64,000 nucleotides of DNA, from positions 868,001 to 932,000 of the forward strand of contig CAWABU010000002.1 in the NCBI GenBank assembly GCA_963780345.1, given 5' to 3'. Every line of letters starts with the position of its first letter. Positions within the stretch are counted from its first letter, which is position 1. Source of the DNA: PALSA-693 sp963780345 (GTDB lineage: Bacteria > Actinomycetota > Acidimicrobiia > Acidimicrobiales > Palsa-688). The notes under the pieces were generated by a model. That model was not told the DNA's origin. It searched no databases and saw only the letters and a list, made by a program, of their open reading frames with translations. The translations under genes were made by a program, and so were the position numbers. Below, piece after piece: positions 39,407 to 48,548 of this stretch.

Positions 39407-41773
39407 TCACGTCCCTATGGGGCGTTCGCCAATGATGCGGTTCCGGCGCAGTTCCTCGATGCGAGCATCGCTGAGTCCCAGGATGCCCTGGAGTATCTCG
39501 CGATTGTGCTGGCCGAGAAGAGGCGGCGGAGTTCTGAACCACGGACCGCTGTAGGAGGAGAGCCGGAAGGGCATACCGCTGACCTCGTGGCAGCCCACGA
39601 CTGGATGATCGAGCGTTTCTATGAAACCGCGATCGAGCAGTTGCGGATTTGTGGTGATCCCGGCGGGTTCAACAACGGGGGCAGCTGGAACTCCGGCCTC
39701 GATGAGGAGGTCGACCACGCGTTGCAGGGCGCGGTCCGCGAAGAAGCAATCTAGATGCTCATCGATGAGATCCTGGGCGGCCCGTCGACCGGTCGCATTG
39801 TCCAGGTCGGCGGAATTCGCCCACGGAGGCTCGCCGAGCACTCGGCGCAGCGCGCCCCAATCTTCGTCACGGACGATGGCCAAGGCCAGCCAGTTGTCTT
39901 CTCCCGCACACCGGTACAGCCCCTGCGGAGCCGCAACGGGCCCGCGATTTCCGTCACGGGTCAGTACGGCGCCATAGGCGCTGTATTCGAGAACGATTTC
40001 CGCGGCAACATTCAAAGCCGATTCCACCATGGGAGACTCGATGAAGTGCCCCCGGCCCGAACGGTCTCGATCATGGAGGGCCGCCAGGAGCGCAAACGCG
40101 GCGTGCATACCAGCGAGTGGATCGCATGGCCCACCCGGCACGACGGGTGGGCCATCGCGGAACCCGGTAATCCAGGCCATTCCTGACGCTTGCTCCATTG
40201 TGCGGGCAATTCCCGTCCTATCTCGCCACGGCCCCGACAGACCGAAAGCGGGCATCCGCACCATGACCGCCCGAGGGTTGACAGCGCGCACCCTGTCCCA
40301 TGTGATACCAAAGTTGTCGAGCACTCGAGGTGAGAAATTCTCTATCAGCGCGTCCGCCTGGGCGACGAGAGCTAGAAGGAGTTCCACGCCCTCCGGACTC
40401 GTGAGATCGAGAGTCACCCCCTGCTTATTGAAGTTGTTCTCCAAAAAGATACTGCTCGACTCCCACCACGAGTCGATACCAGCGTGCGTGCCCAAGTTGA
40501 AGCGCATGCCGTCCGGACGCTGGATTGCCTCCACCTTGATGACTTCCGCGCCGAGCGCCGCCAACGCTTGGGTGCCCGCCGGACCAGCCCAGAACGCGGT
40601 GAGGTCGATAACCCGCATTCCCTGCAGCGGAAGGTCCTGCGCCTGGGCGCTGCGAGCGGAGCGGCGTGTTCGTGGCGACCATTCGACCTGTCCCTGGTCA
40701 GCGCCAAGTCGCGGCGGAGGCCGCATCGGAGCGAACGGAGCCTCCTCAACCTGATAGGGAGGTCTGGGCCGAAGAAATCGGCCCGTCGGGTCGGGCTGAT
40801 ATACACCACGCTCCCTGAACTGGGCCAGCCCGGTGATGGTCTCGGGACGGCCGATCGGCGACACCGGTATTCGCATCATGGCCGCCAGTTCCTCGATTTC
40901 GGTCGAAGACCGCTGCCGGGTCCAGGCGCGGACAAATCCCAGGACCTCTTCTCGGCGCGCTTGACGACCGGCACTGGTCGCCAGCTCAGCATCATTTACC
41001 AGCTCCTCGTGGCCGATCATCACCAAGAAGTCATGCCACTGTTGAGCGGTGATGAAGGCGAAACCAATGTAGTCATCGGCAGTGGGCTCGATCGCCGGAA
41101 TAGTCTGCCTGTTCGATGAGGCCATACCGGCCGATTTGCCCTGTAGACTGCTGCCAAGCACCGAACCGCCCATCATGAAAACAACCAGGCACTCCAGGAT
41201 GGAGACATCAATGAGGGCCCCGTGCCCCGAGTGCCGGGCCCGGCGCAGGACCGCCATGGCGGGAATCGCCGCCACGACGCCTGCGATCCACTCGCCCAAA
41301 CGCCCGGCTGCATAATAGGGCTCGCCACCGGGCGACCCCCGAGTTGCCGTTGAACCGCTAAGCGCCTGCAAGACGAACTCCGAGGCCGGCCTCGTCGCCC
41401 ACGGTCCCGTCCGACCAAACGGCGTGATACTCACAACGCCCAAATGCGGATACTTGCCACAAGTACTTTCCAGCTGGTCAGCCTGCACTCGCTGGTCAAC
41501 AACGACCAGATCCGCGGCCGCCAGCAGACCCCGAACCGCCTCTGAGTCCGGTTCACCGACAATCGAGCGCTTCGACGTGTTCAAGAACTCGAACAGCGCT
41601 CCATCAGAGCCACCTAGCGCCGCCCCCGATGTTGTCCAGCGGCGCAGACTATCACCCGACGCGGCCTCCACCTTGACAACATCGGCCCCGGCGTCAGCCA
41701 GCAACTTCGTACAGTAGGGTCCAGCGACTTCTTCACTAAAATCGACAACCCGGACGTCATCCAGCAATGGCAT
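39407..41773 (-). CDS. Two-domain (fused) CaiB/BaiF CoA-transferase
   Basis: ATG 41773 (AAGGGAGCG upstream) gives 788 aa, twice the usual CaiB length. Domain 1 (about 1-375) has MPLLDDVRVVDFSEEVAGPY, ADAGADVVKVEAASGDSLRR and GEPYYAAGRLGEWIAG, where the catalytic Asp is absent. Domain 2 (about 395-788) has MRVIDLTAFWAGPAGTQALA, ALGAEVIKVEAIQ, QGVTLDLTSPEGVELL, LIENFSPRVLDNFGI and GGPCDPLAGMHAAF with the Asp, ending LGLSDARIEELRRNRIIG. So one half looks catalytic and one structural, exactly as in the split pair at 17160-19720. It activates an organic acid as its CoA ester. It is the last gene of the minus-strand set with DUF35, thiolase and amidohydrolase. Confidence 0.9.
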   Translation of the reverse strand: MPLLDDVRVVDFSEEVAGPYCTKLLADAGADVVKVEAASGDSLRRWTTSGAALGGSDGALFEFLNTSKRSIVGEPDSEAVRGLLAAADLVVVDQRVQADQLESTCGKYPHLGVVSITPFGRTGPWATRPASEFVLQALSGSTATRGSPGGEPYYAAGRLGEWIAGVVAAIPAMAVLRRARHSGHGALIDVSILECLVVFMMGGSVLGSSLQGKSAGMASSNRQTIPAIEPTADDYIGFAFITAQQWHDFLVMIGHEELVNDAELATSAGRQARREEVLGFVRAWTRQRSSTEIEELAAMMRIPVSPIGRPETITGLAQFRERGVYQPDPTGRFLRPRPPYQVEEAPFAPMRPPPRLGADQGQVEWSPRTRRSARSAQAQDLPLQGMRVIDLTAFWAGPAGTQALAALGAEVIKVEAIQRPDGMRFNLGTHAGIDSWWESSSIFLENNFNKQGVTLDLTSPEGVELLLALVAQADALIENFSPRVLDNFGITWDRVRAVNPRAVMVRMPAFGLSGPWRDRTGIARTMEQASGMAWITGFRDGPPVVPGGPCDPLAGMHAAFALLAALHDRDRSGRGHFIESPMVESALNVAAEIVLEYSAYGAVLTRDGNRGPVAAPQGLYRCAGEDNWLALAIVRDEDWGALRRVLGEPPWANSADLDNATGRRAAQDLIDEHLDCFFADRALQRVVDLLIEAGVPAAPVVEPAGITTNPQLLDRGFIETLDHPVVGCHEVSGMPFRLSSYSGPWFRTPPPLLGQHNREILQGILGLSDARIEELRRNRIIGERPIGT

Positions 41774-41919
41774 TGGCGCTCCCTTCGACGTGCCTGCACC
41801 CATCTCCGGCGACTGACGGCAGGCAACGCTCAACAAACCCACGCCGTGCTCTGAGACAGATCAACGACCCATGCCACGAACTGTTGAACGCATCGTGAGA
41901 ATCTTCGCCCGTCAGCTGC

Positions 41920-42354
41920 TTATGCTACCTCCGTGGGGATCCACCGCAGAAGCGTGACGCTTTCTGCGACGTCGTCAAAATCAGCACGCACAGGCAGACC
42001 GCCGCTAAGAACGGTGTTATCGCACTTCACGTCTCCGACGACTACCAGCTCCGGCGATTCCTCCAGCTGCACGACCCCCACGTTGTACGGCACGTCAGCC
42101 TCGAAACCAGGGGCGGTAAGGTGATGCACGACAGTCCACGACACAAGGGCCCCGCGGCCGGACACTACTACCCAATCGTGGTTGAGACTCGAGCAGTTGG
42201 AACATACCTCGCGAGCCGGCCACCGATACTCTGCGCACTCGAGACATTGTTGAACTCGTAGCTCGTGCGCTGTTAAGTACTTCCAGTAAGGGGCCGAGTC
42301 CCTATCGGGGCGCGGCAACGGCTTAGCGTAATTCAGATTCTCATCGTTCGGCAT
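41920..42354 (-). CDS. DUF35 zinc-ribbon/OB-fold protein, partner of thiolase
   Basis: This is 144 aa from ATG 42354; the frame is open further up but only as a shadow of the thiolase gene. It has the DUF35 order: an N-terminal helix (RPDRDSAPYWKYLTAHELRV), a rubredoxin-like zinc ribbon CLECAEYRWPAREVCSNC, then an OB fold (SGRGALVSWTVVHHL, YNVGVVQLEESPELVVVGDV). In known cases DUF35 proteins bind acyl-CoA and form complexes with SCP2-type thiolases (for example Ltp2/ChsH2 retro-aldolase in steroid side-chain loss). The thiolase gene starts the pair 60 bp upstream. Confidence 0.9.
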   Translation of the reverse strand: MPNDENLNYAKPLPRPDRDSAPYWKYLTAHELRVQQCLECAEYRWPAREVCSNCSSLNHDWVVVSGRGALVSWTVVHHLTAPGFEADVPYNVGVVQLEESPELVVVGDVKCDNTVLSGGLPVRADFDDVAESVTLLRWIPTEVA

Positions 42355-42413
42355 TGATCGCGTCGTTCCTATTTCTCCTGATCTACGAACTGATGTCAAT
42401 GACACAACTGACC

Positions 42414-43571
42414 TCAAACGCGCAGCATGATCGCTGAGGTGTACCCAGCGATCACCCCGGGTTGCCCCGACGACAGTGCCGTCTCGGCACCCCTCACCTG
42501 TCTCTCGCCAGCAGTTCCTCGCAGCTGGCTTACCGCCTCTGTCAGATGATTGAGCCCATGGATATAGCCCTCGGAGAGAAACCCACCGTGCGTATTCACG
42601 GGAATCGTTCCGCCGAGTCGAGTCGCTCCGCTCTCGACGAATCGGCCCGCCTCCCCCTTTGGGCAGAAGCCGTACTCTTCGATCTGTAAGAGAACCGTTA
42701 TCGTGAAGCAATCGTACAGCTCCGCGACGTCCACCTCGGCCGGACCGATTCCCGACCTCTCGAACAACTTCCGCGCCACGTACTCCGAGACCGTCGTGGT
42801 AGTCGGATCGAAGCGTCCGCGGGACGCGTAAGTTGTGCCTCCGCCCCAGACGGCCCCGCTGATCAGGACAGGACGCTGTCGCAACGACGTCGCCCGCTCG
42901 GCGGACGTCACGATCAGGGCGCACGCCCCGTCCGTCTCCAGGCAACAGTCAAAAAGTCGTAGCGGCTCCGAAATGTAACGGGACTGGAGATAATCATCCA
43001 TTGTGAGCGGATGACGCATCATCGCACGCTCGTTCATGGTAGCGTTCTCGCGCTGGACGATTGCGACCGTGCCGAGCTGCTCGGATGTCGTTCCGTATTT
43101 CAGCATATGGGCGCGGGCGGCTATCGCGAAGGAGGACACTGGAGCCACGAAGCCGTATGGCGACTTGTACTGTGCCTCGAACCCACCGACTCTGGTCTCA
43201 TTGCTCCCGGACCGGCCGAAGCGATGTTCGGAACGAGAGTTGAGGGAGCGATAGCACACGACGTTCTCGGCGACTCCGGATGCAACTGCCATCGCCGCCG
43301 CCCCCACGATAGAGTGGGACGAGCTGCCACCCGAGTGCTGGTCGAGGTAGAAGTTCAGTTCTGGAAGTCCCAGAGCTCCAGCGAGGATGCTGACAGGCAC
43401 CGAATCGTTTTGGGCGTGTGTGGCAAGACCGTCGATGTCCTTGAGGGAGAGGCCGGCGTCGTCCGCCGCGTTCTTGATTGCTCGCACGGCTAGCGTCAGC
43501 GTGCTGACACCGGAATTCTTGGTGAAAGGCGTGTATCCGATGCCGACTATCGCGGTCTTGTCCCTCAGCAT
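42414..43571 (-). CDS. SCP2-type thiolase-like protein (Ltp2-like lyase candidate)
   Basis: This 385-aa protein has the non-specific lipid-transfer thiolase fold: MLRDKTAIVGIGYTPFTKNS, LSLKDIDGLATH, SGGSSSHSIVGAAAMAVASG, ISEPLRLFDCCLETDGACAL, VDVAELYDCFTITVLLQIEE and IPVNTHGGFLSEGYIHGLNH. At the nucleophilic Cys position of true thiolases (before the long helix) the sequence is GGSSSHS without Cys. Relatives lacking it act as lyases/aldolases with a DUF35 partner. YDCF and NTHGG supply the remaining family motifs. With the DUF35 gene downstream this suggests retro-aldol cleavage of a 3-hydroxyacyl-CoA. Confidence 0.88.
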   Translation of the reverse strand: MLRDKTAIVGIGYTPFTKNSGVSTLTLAVRAIKNAADDAGLSLKDIDGLATHAQNDSVPVSILAGALGLPELNFYLDQHSGGSSSHSIVGAAAMAVASGVAENVVCYRSLNSRSEHRFGRSGSNETRVGGFEAQYKSPYGFVAPVSSFAIAARAHMLKYGTTSEQLGTVAIVQRENATMNERAMMRHPLTMDDYLQSRYISEPLRLFDCCLETDGACALIVTSAERATSLRQRPVLISGAVWGGGTTYASRGRFDPTTTTVSEYVARKLFERSGIGPAEVDVAELYDCFTITVLLQIEEYGFCPKGEAGRFVESGATRLGGTIPVNTHGGFLSEGYIHGLNHLTEAVSQLRGTAGERQVRGAETALSSGQPGVIAGYTSAIMLRV

Positions 43572-43668
43572 GCGAAACCCCCTATCTCGTGTGCTCGCCA
43601 GCCCTTAGAGGCCCAGCAAGGATCCACACCAAGTCCCGAGAGAACTGGTTTTCAACTATCCGAACCCT

Positions 43669-44874
43669 TCAGAGGCCAGCCGGGACCGGAATCCCATACA
43701 ACTTCGCCGCGTTTCCCGACAACACCTTTCGAGCCACCTCGTCCGGGACGGCGCCCATGTGACGCTGTACCAACTCACGAGCAGTGATGTTGTGCTCCCA
43801 CACCCCCGGGTAGACCCCGGTCTCGTGCGGATAGTCTGTCTCGAACATGACGTTATCTTGAAAGCCTTCCAACAACGGCAACGACGACCACTCAAACCAG
43901 AAGGTCGCATAGAAGTGTTCGCGCCAGATCTCGCTCGGCAATTGACGAGATGGGAACTCCCAATCTGCGGCAGAGGTATGCCAGTGCCAATCCATGCTAT
44001 CCAGGACGAACGGCCAATACCCCCACCCGCTCTCCACCGAAACTACCTTCAAACGAGGATGCCGCTCGAACGTCCCCTTCAGGATCAGATCAGTAGCAGC
44101 CTCGATCAGACTATCCTTCCTCGCCATGTTTTTTACGAACGAAATTCGGTTCGTCCGCCGACCCAACGCATTTTTTGTGATCCGCACGTTACGCTTCTCT
44201 GCCTCTTCTGCCGGGGCCAGATTGAACCCCACGTGCAGATTAACGCTCATGTCGAGATCCTGGATGGCCGCCAGCAGCGGATCCCAATACGGATCACTCA
44301 GATTCTTTAATCCCAAGCGAGAGAACAACGACGCTAACAAGACCCCCTTGAACCCGAGCTCCCGTACTCGCCTCAACTCGACCAAGGCGGCATCAAGGTC
44401 CCAGTACGGCAGCATCGCGATCGGGATCAGCCGGTCCCGATCGGCCGAGGCGAACTCAACCAAATAATCGTTATAGGCGCGCACAGCGTCAGTGGCCGCC
44501 TCTGGACCCAGGCCCACCAAAAACGAATGCGAATTGAACCCGATCAAATTTGGGTACAATACCTGGGCCAACAGACCCGTCGCATCCAGCTGCTTCAAAC
44601 GAGCCTCCGGATCCCAGGACGCCCGTTCGGACTCCGCCACGGTCGGCGGATAGCTCGGGAAATGCTCGGGCCATCCTGCCGCGACATAAAAGCCTTCCGG
44701 CGTCGACAACCCAGCGTTACCGATCCTCCACCGGTACACACCCCCCTCCTCATCCCACTCCACCTCGGGAGTGACCTCCGCGTACTTCTTCGTCATACGC
44801 TTCGACCACAAATCCCGGGGCTCGATAATGTGAGAATCTACGTCTACCAACGGGACGGTATCCAACACCGACAT
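43669..44874 (-). CDS. Amidohydrolase-2 family metal-dependent hydrolase/decarboxylase
   Basis: This is a 401-aa TIM-barrel protein of the ACMSD/amidohydrolase-2 type. Features are VDVDSHIIEPRDLW (here D-x-H of the first metal site), LLAQVLYPNLIGFNSHSFLV, RLIPIAMLPYWDLDAAL, MSVNLHVGFNLAPAEE (barrel His), LKVVSVESGWGYWPFVLDSM and NVMFETDYPHETGVYPG (catalytic Asp of DYPH). Such proteins hydrolyse ring C-C or C-N bonds or decarboxylate aromatic acids. It heads the minus-strand set and is divergent from the serine hydrolase gene. Confidence 0.9.
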   Translation of the reverse strand: MSVLDTVPLVDVDSHIIEPRDLWSKRMTKKYAEVTPEVEWDEEGGVYRWRIGNAGLSTPEGFYVAAGWPEHFPSYPPTVAESERASWDPEARLKQLDATGLLAQVLYPNLIGFNSHSFLVGLGPEAATDAVRAYNDYLVEFASADRDRLIPIAMLPYWDLDAALVELRRVRELGFKGVLLASLFSRLGLKNLSDPYWDPLLAAIQDLDMSVNLHVGFNLAPAEEAEKRNVRITKNALGRRTNRISFVKNMARKDSLIEAATDLILKGTFERHPRLKVVSVESGWGYWPFVLDSMDWHWHTSAADWEFPSRQLPSEIWREHFYATFWFEWSSLPLLEGFQDNVMFETDYPHETGVYPGVWEHNITARELVQRHMGAVPDEVARKVLSGNAAKLYGIPVPAGL

Positions 44875-45222
44875 GGTTTATCCCCTAACAGGCCGATTAC
44901 CTGACAACAAGTTGAGCACGGCAAGAGTACCATCGATCGCCGGGATCAACCAGGTCCTTACCGAGCTGCTCCGAGCACCTCACAGTCAAGCCCGGCCTAC
45001 TGCACCCGGGCCTCGCCGACATCACTCGGCAGGAGGTGCGACCGCGCCCTGTCGATGGCGTGATGCTTCACCGCCAAGGCCGGGCGGTTGGCGGCTGCTC
45101 GATGGGACGCCGCATCCCGATGATTCCCCACATCGTTCATGACGGCGCACGGTTAGGCGCTCGGGATCTACTATCGACTCGGTGCCGGAATGTCACAGAC
45201 GTCGAGCCTGAAAGGAACGATC
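44875..45222. promoter_or_regulatory. Divergent promoter region
   Basis: These 348 bp lie between the amidohydrolase gene (minus) and the serine hydrolase gene (plus). They should carry both promoters. GAAAGGAACGATC upstream of GTG 45223 is a clear ribosome site. I could not assign -35/-10 boxes or an operator. Confidence 0.45.
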
Positions 45223-46509
45223 GTGTCTACATTCGCAGGGTTGCCTCAGGGTGAGTCCGAAGAAGTCGGTTTGTCGTCCGAGCGCCTGCTCGCGGTTACA
45301 CAGGTGATGGGTAAGGCAGTCAAGACGGGCGCGGTTCCCGGCGTCGCTACCATCGTCGCCCGCCATGGACGCGTGGTCCACACTGACGCCCAGGGGTACC
45401 TGGATGTCGAGCGGCGAACCCCGCTCAGTTTGGACACCATCTTCCGCATGTACTCGCAGACCAAGCCCGTCACCTCAGTCCTGGTAATGCAGCTGCACGA
45501 GGACGGGGCGTTGCTGCTCGACGAGCCCGTATCGAAGTATCTGCCCGAGTTCGCCGACCGCCAGGTCTCCCGCTACGCCCCGCCGGGCGACAGGGTCCGC
45601 GGTGTGAGGACGTTGACGGACACGGTGCCCGCCCATCGAGAGATCACACTGTTCGACCTGCTGACCATGACCTCCGGTCTCCCGAGCTTCAGTCGCAACG
45701 TTGCGTCGCTGTACCCGCTCTTCGAGAGCGCATGGTCGGGGGCAGGCTTTCTGGCCGGCGACCCCCGCCCGATCAATGATCCTGAGGGGACCTATGAAGA
45801 CATGATCCTCGCCTTGGCCGCGTTGCCACTGCATTCGCAACCGGGCGAGACGTGGCAGTACGGCTCGGATTTCGATCTGATCACCCTTGTGATTCAGCGT
45901 GCCACCGGACAGCCCCTGGACCAACTGATGCAACAGCGAATCTTCGAGCCGCTCGGGATGAACGATTCCGCCTGGTATTGCGACGCGAGCAAACTCGATC
46001 GCCTGGCAACCGAGTACCAATGGGACGAACAGGGGAATATTGCGATCCGCGACCGCCCCGAGACCTCCGAAAAGGCCGGTGGCAACGAACGTCGGCTTGT
46101 CTCCGGCAACGGCCTATTCGGCGGCATGTTGTCGACCCCTGGTGACTGGACGCGCTTTGCGCAGATGCTGCTCAACAAGGGCAGCCTCGACGGCGTCCGC
46201 ATCCTCGGTCGCAAGAGCGTCGAGTTCATGACAACTAATCACATCGGCGACCGCGAGGTGGACATCGTGGTGGGTCCTGGCTACGGCTTCGGCTTGGGCT
46301 ACGCAGTTCGCAAGACGATCGGCGGCTCGTTCCTGCCGGGCTCGGCCGGCACATTCGGATGGGGTGGCGCCGCGGGCACCTGGTTCTTCGTGGACCCCGC
46401 AGAGGACCTATTCGGCCTGTTCTTTACCCACATCTTCGGCTACCAGTTTTCCCCGACGGCCGATCTCTTCCTCCGTTTCGAGAAGATGACCTACGAGGCC
46501 CTCATGTAA
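45223..46509 (+). CDS. Serine hydrolase of the beta-lactamase/esterase (class C-like) family
   Basis: GTG 45223 is chosen because AAAGGA lies eight bases upstream; the ATG at 45190 has none. Length 428 aa. Features are VPGVATIVARHGRVVHTDAQ, FRMYSQTKPVTSVLVMQLHE with the S-x-x-K nucleophile motif (SQTK), W-QYGSDFDL as the Y-x-[NS] motif, DLLTMTSGLPSF, and SAGTFGWGGAAGTWFFVDP as the H/W-x-G region. There is no signal peptide, so it is probably a cytoplasmic esterase, lactonase or amidase. Next to a Baeyer-Villiger-type monooxygenase, it could open an ester or lactone made by that enzyme (inference). Confidence 0.88.
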   Translation: MSTFAGLPQGESEEVGLSSERLLAVTQVMGKAVKTGAVPGVATIVARHGRVVHTDAQGYLDVERRTPLSLDTIFRMYSQTKPVTSVLVMQLHEDGALLLDEPVSKYLPEFADRQVSRYAPPGDRVRGVRTLTDTVPAHREITLFDLLTMTSGLPSFSRNVASLYPLFESAWSGAGFLAGDPRPINDPEGTYEDMILALAALPLHSQPGETWQYGSDFDLITLVIQRATGQPLDQLMQQRIFEPLGMNDSAWYCDASKLDRLATEYQWDEQGNIAIRDRPETSEKAGGNERRLVSGNGLFGGMLSTPGDWTRFAQMLLNKGSLDGVRILGRKSVEFMTTNHIGDREVDIVVGPGYGFGLGYAVRKTIGGSFLPGSAGTFGWGGAAGTWFFVDPAEDLFGLFFTHIFGYQFSPTADLFLRFEKMTYEALM

Positions 46510-46617
46510 AAGAGCCAGGTCTTCAAGCGAGAAGATGTCATCGAAGAGATGACACAGATGAGTCGAGCGACGACGTGGGGCCGGAACCCAGCGCTGACGG
46601 GCGCTCAACCGACACTA

Positions 46618-48447
46618 CTACTCAAAATGAAGTCCGTCAAAATCGCCTGACTTGCGCCACTCGTCGATATAATGGAAGAAGGCCAGTGGTCCCCTCGGGT
46701 CTCCAGTAAACAGCTGTCCATTTGGCCCGGGACCGGCTCCTTCGTTGTTGTAATACCCGGGCGTGCAACTCTCTACGCCAAACGCTTGGCCATCGCGGAC
46801 AACCATCCCAACCCACTCGCTCTGAGCGTGCTCAGCCGGCAAGACCACCTTTGAACTGCGGTCGAGCGACTCTTTTGTGACCGCCGCGATCGTCTTGGCG
46901 GTGTCCGTCCAATTGACCGGAACGCTGGACCCGAAAAACGATCCCTGGGCGAGTTGGACGACGAAAAGGTTTGGAAATCCGGCGACATGCATTCCGTGCA
47001 GCGTCTTGGGCCCGTCCGCCCACTCCTTGGCCAGACTCCGACCGTCCCTACCGATCACGTCGAACTTCAATCCGTACAGAATATCGACCGCAAAGTCAAA
47101 ACCCGAAGCGTAGATAATGCAATCGACCTCGTATTCCACGCCGTTGGCAACCACGCCGCCCTTGGTGATCCGCTCAATTCCCTGACCGTCGGTGTCGACG
47201 AGATGAGTATTCGGCCGATTAAATGCCGACAGGTACTCGTCGTGGTAGCAAGGTCGCTTACATAACCTTCCGTACCACGCCTTTAGTCGGTCCGCAGTCT
47301 CGGGCGACGTGACGACGGCATCCACCCGGGCGCGGATCGCCTCCATCTCCCTGTCATCACTATCCTCCACCGCCGCGGCAATGCGCTCCGGCGTGATTTC
47401 AGACGGTGGCACGGAGTGCATCGCAGCGCGGATCCGGCGGCCGATCTCGGCAAAGCCGTCACCTGGAAACAGGTTCTCCACCTCGACATCGGGACCGGGC
47501 CGACCGTAGACTCCTTCCCAGTTGGTCGCGAAGTTGCGCATGTACCGGTCCTGCCATCCCGGTGTAGCAATCGTCCGGAACCAGTCGGGGTCGATGGGGC
47601 CGTTGTCACGCACACCGACTGCCGATGGAGTGCGCTGGAACACGTAGAGTTCCATCGAATCCGCGGCGAGCGCGGGGATGCATTGCACAGCGGTCGCGCC
47701 CGTGCCGATGATCGCGACCCGCTTGTCCTGGAGGTTTTCCATCGGGGCGCCCTTCGGGTCACCTCCGGTGTACGCGTAGTCCCACCGGCTGGTGTGGAAC
47801 GAGTGACCAGCGAACTTTTCGATGCCCTCAACACCAGGGAGATGCGGGACGCAGAGCGGCCCGAGACCGATGCCAATGAACTTTGTCGTGAATTCGTCGC
47901 CGCGGTCGGTGGTCACGATCCAGCATGAGCGGTCATCGTCCCAGCGGGTCTCCAGCACCTTGGTGTGAAACAGCGCCTTGTCGTAGAGACCGAATTGCCG
48001 GGCAATTCTCTGACTGTGCTCGAGGATCTCGGGCCCATCCGCGTACTTCTCGGTCGGAATATGGCCGGTGTCCTCCAGGAGCGGCATGTATGCCAGCGCT
48101 GGGCTGTCGCACATCACACCCGGATACCGGTTCCAGTACCAGACACCACCAAAGTCCCCGGCCGAATCAACGACGCGTACGTCGTGAATGCCATTCTTGG
48201 GGAGGTAAGTTCCGGCGAGGATACCCGCCCATCCGCCACCGATGAAGGTGAAGGTGACGTCATCGCTCACCGGTTCCCGGTCGACGACCGGGTTCCAGGG
48301 ATCTTGTTGCATCCGTTCGCTAGGCTGACGGTACTGCTTCATCCCATCGGGGCGGAGGCGCTTGGCGCGCTCCTCGGCATACTTCCGGCGGAGCGCGCTT
48401 TTGTCCAATATGACACGCGACGCCGAGGCGCTCGTCGAAGTTGACAT
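46618..48447 (-). CDS. Flavin monooxygenase, Baeyer-Villiger type
   Basis: This is 609 aa from ATG 48447 with GGGAGG upstream. It has an N-terminal extension of about 75 residues, then an FAD Rossmann fold FTFIGGGWAGILAGTYL. FGGVWYWNRYPGVMCDSPAL is the BVMO-typical segment. FAGHSFHTSRWDY matches the BVMO fingerprint F-x-G-x-x-x-H-x-x-x-W. RVAIIGTGATAVQCIPALA is the NADPH-binding Rossmann motif. CIIYASGFDFAVDI and FVVQLAQGSFFGSSVPVNW follow near the C-terminus. It would oxidise a ketone to an ester or lactone with O2 and NADPH. It is convergent with the serine hydrolase gene, which could hydrolyse the product. Confidence 0.92.
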   Translation of the reverse strand: MSTSTSASASRVILDKSALRRKYAEERAKRLRPDGMKQYRQPSERMQQDPWNPVVDREPVSDDVTFTFIGGGWAGILAGTYLPKNGIHDVRVVDSAGDFGGVWYWNRYPGVMCDSPALAYMPLLEDTGHIPTEKYADGPEILEHSQRIARQFGLYDKALFHTKVLETRWDDDRSCWIVTTDRGDEFTTKFIGIGLGPLCVPHLPGVEGIEKFAGHSFHTSRWDYAYTGGDPKGAPMENLQDKRVAIIGTGATAVQCIPALAADSMELYVFQRTPSAVGVRDNGPIDPDWFRTIATPGWQDRYMRNFATNWEGVYGRPGPDVEVENLFPGDGFAEIGRRIRAAMHSVPPSEITPERIAAAVEDSDDREMEAIRARVDAVVTSPETADRLKAWYGRLCKRPCYHDEYLSAFNRPNTHLVDTDGQGIERITKGGVVANGVEYEVDCIIYASGFDFAVDILYGLKFDVIGRDGRSLAKEWADGPKTLHGMHVAGFPNLFVVQLAQGSFFGSSVPVNWTDTAKTIAAVTKESLDRSSKVVLPAEHAQSEWVGMVVRDGQAFGVESCTPGYYNNEGAGPGPNGQLFTGDPRGPLAFFHYIDEWRKSGDFDGLHFE

Positions 48448-48548
48448 GCTACCTCCCTATAGACTTTTGGGGACGGGTCGCCTTCTCGGTCGTTGCCCAC
48501 AACCGGCTAGAGACGAGGCCCGAGCGTTCGCTGTCGCGCCCTTTGCGC

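Noticed and set aside
42355..42945. N-terminal extension of the DUF35 protein to 341 residues
   Set aside because: The extra 197 residues are Arg/Gly-rich and overlap the thiolase coding sequence on the same strand in another frame. The family starts at about ATG 42354.
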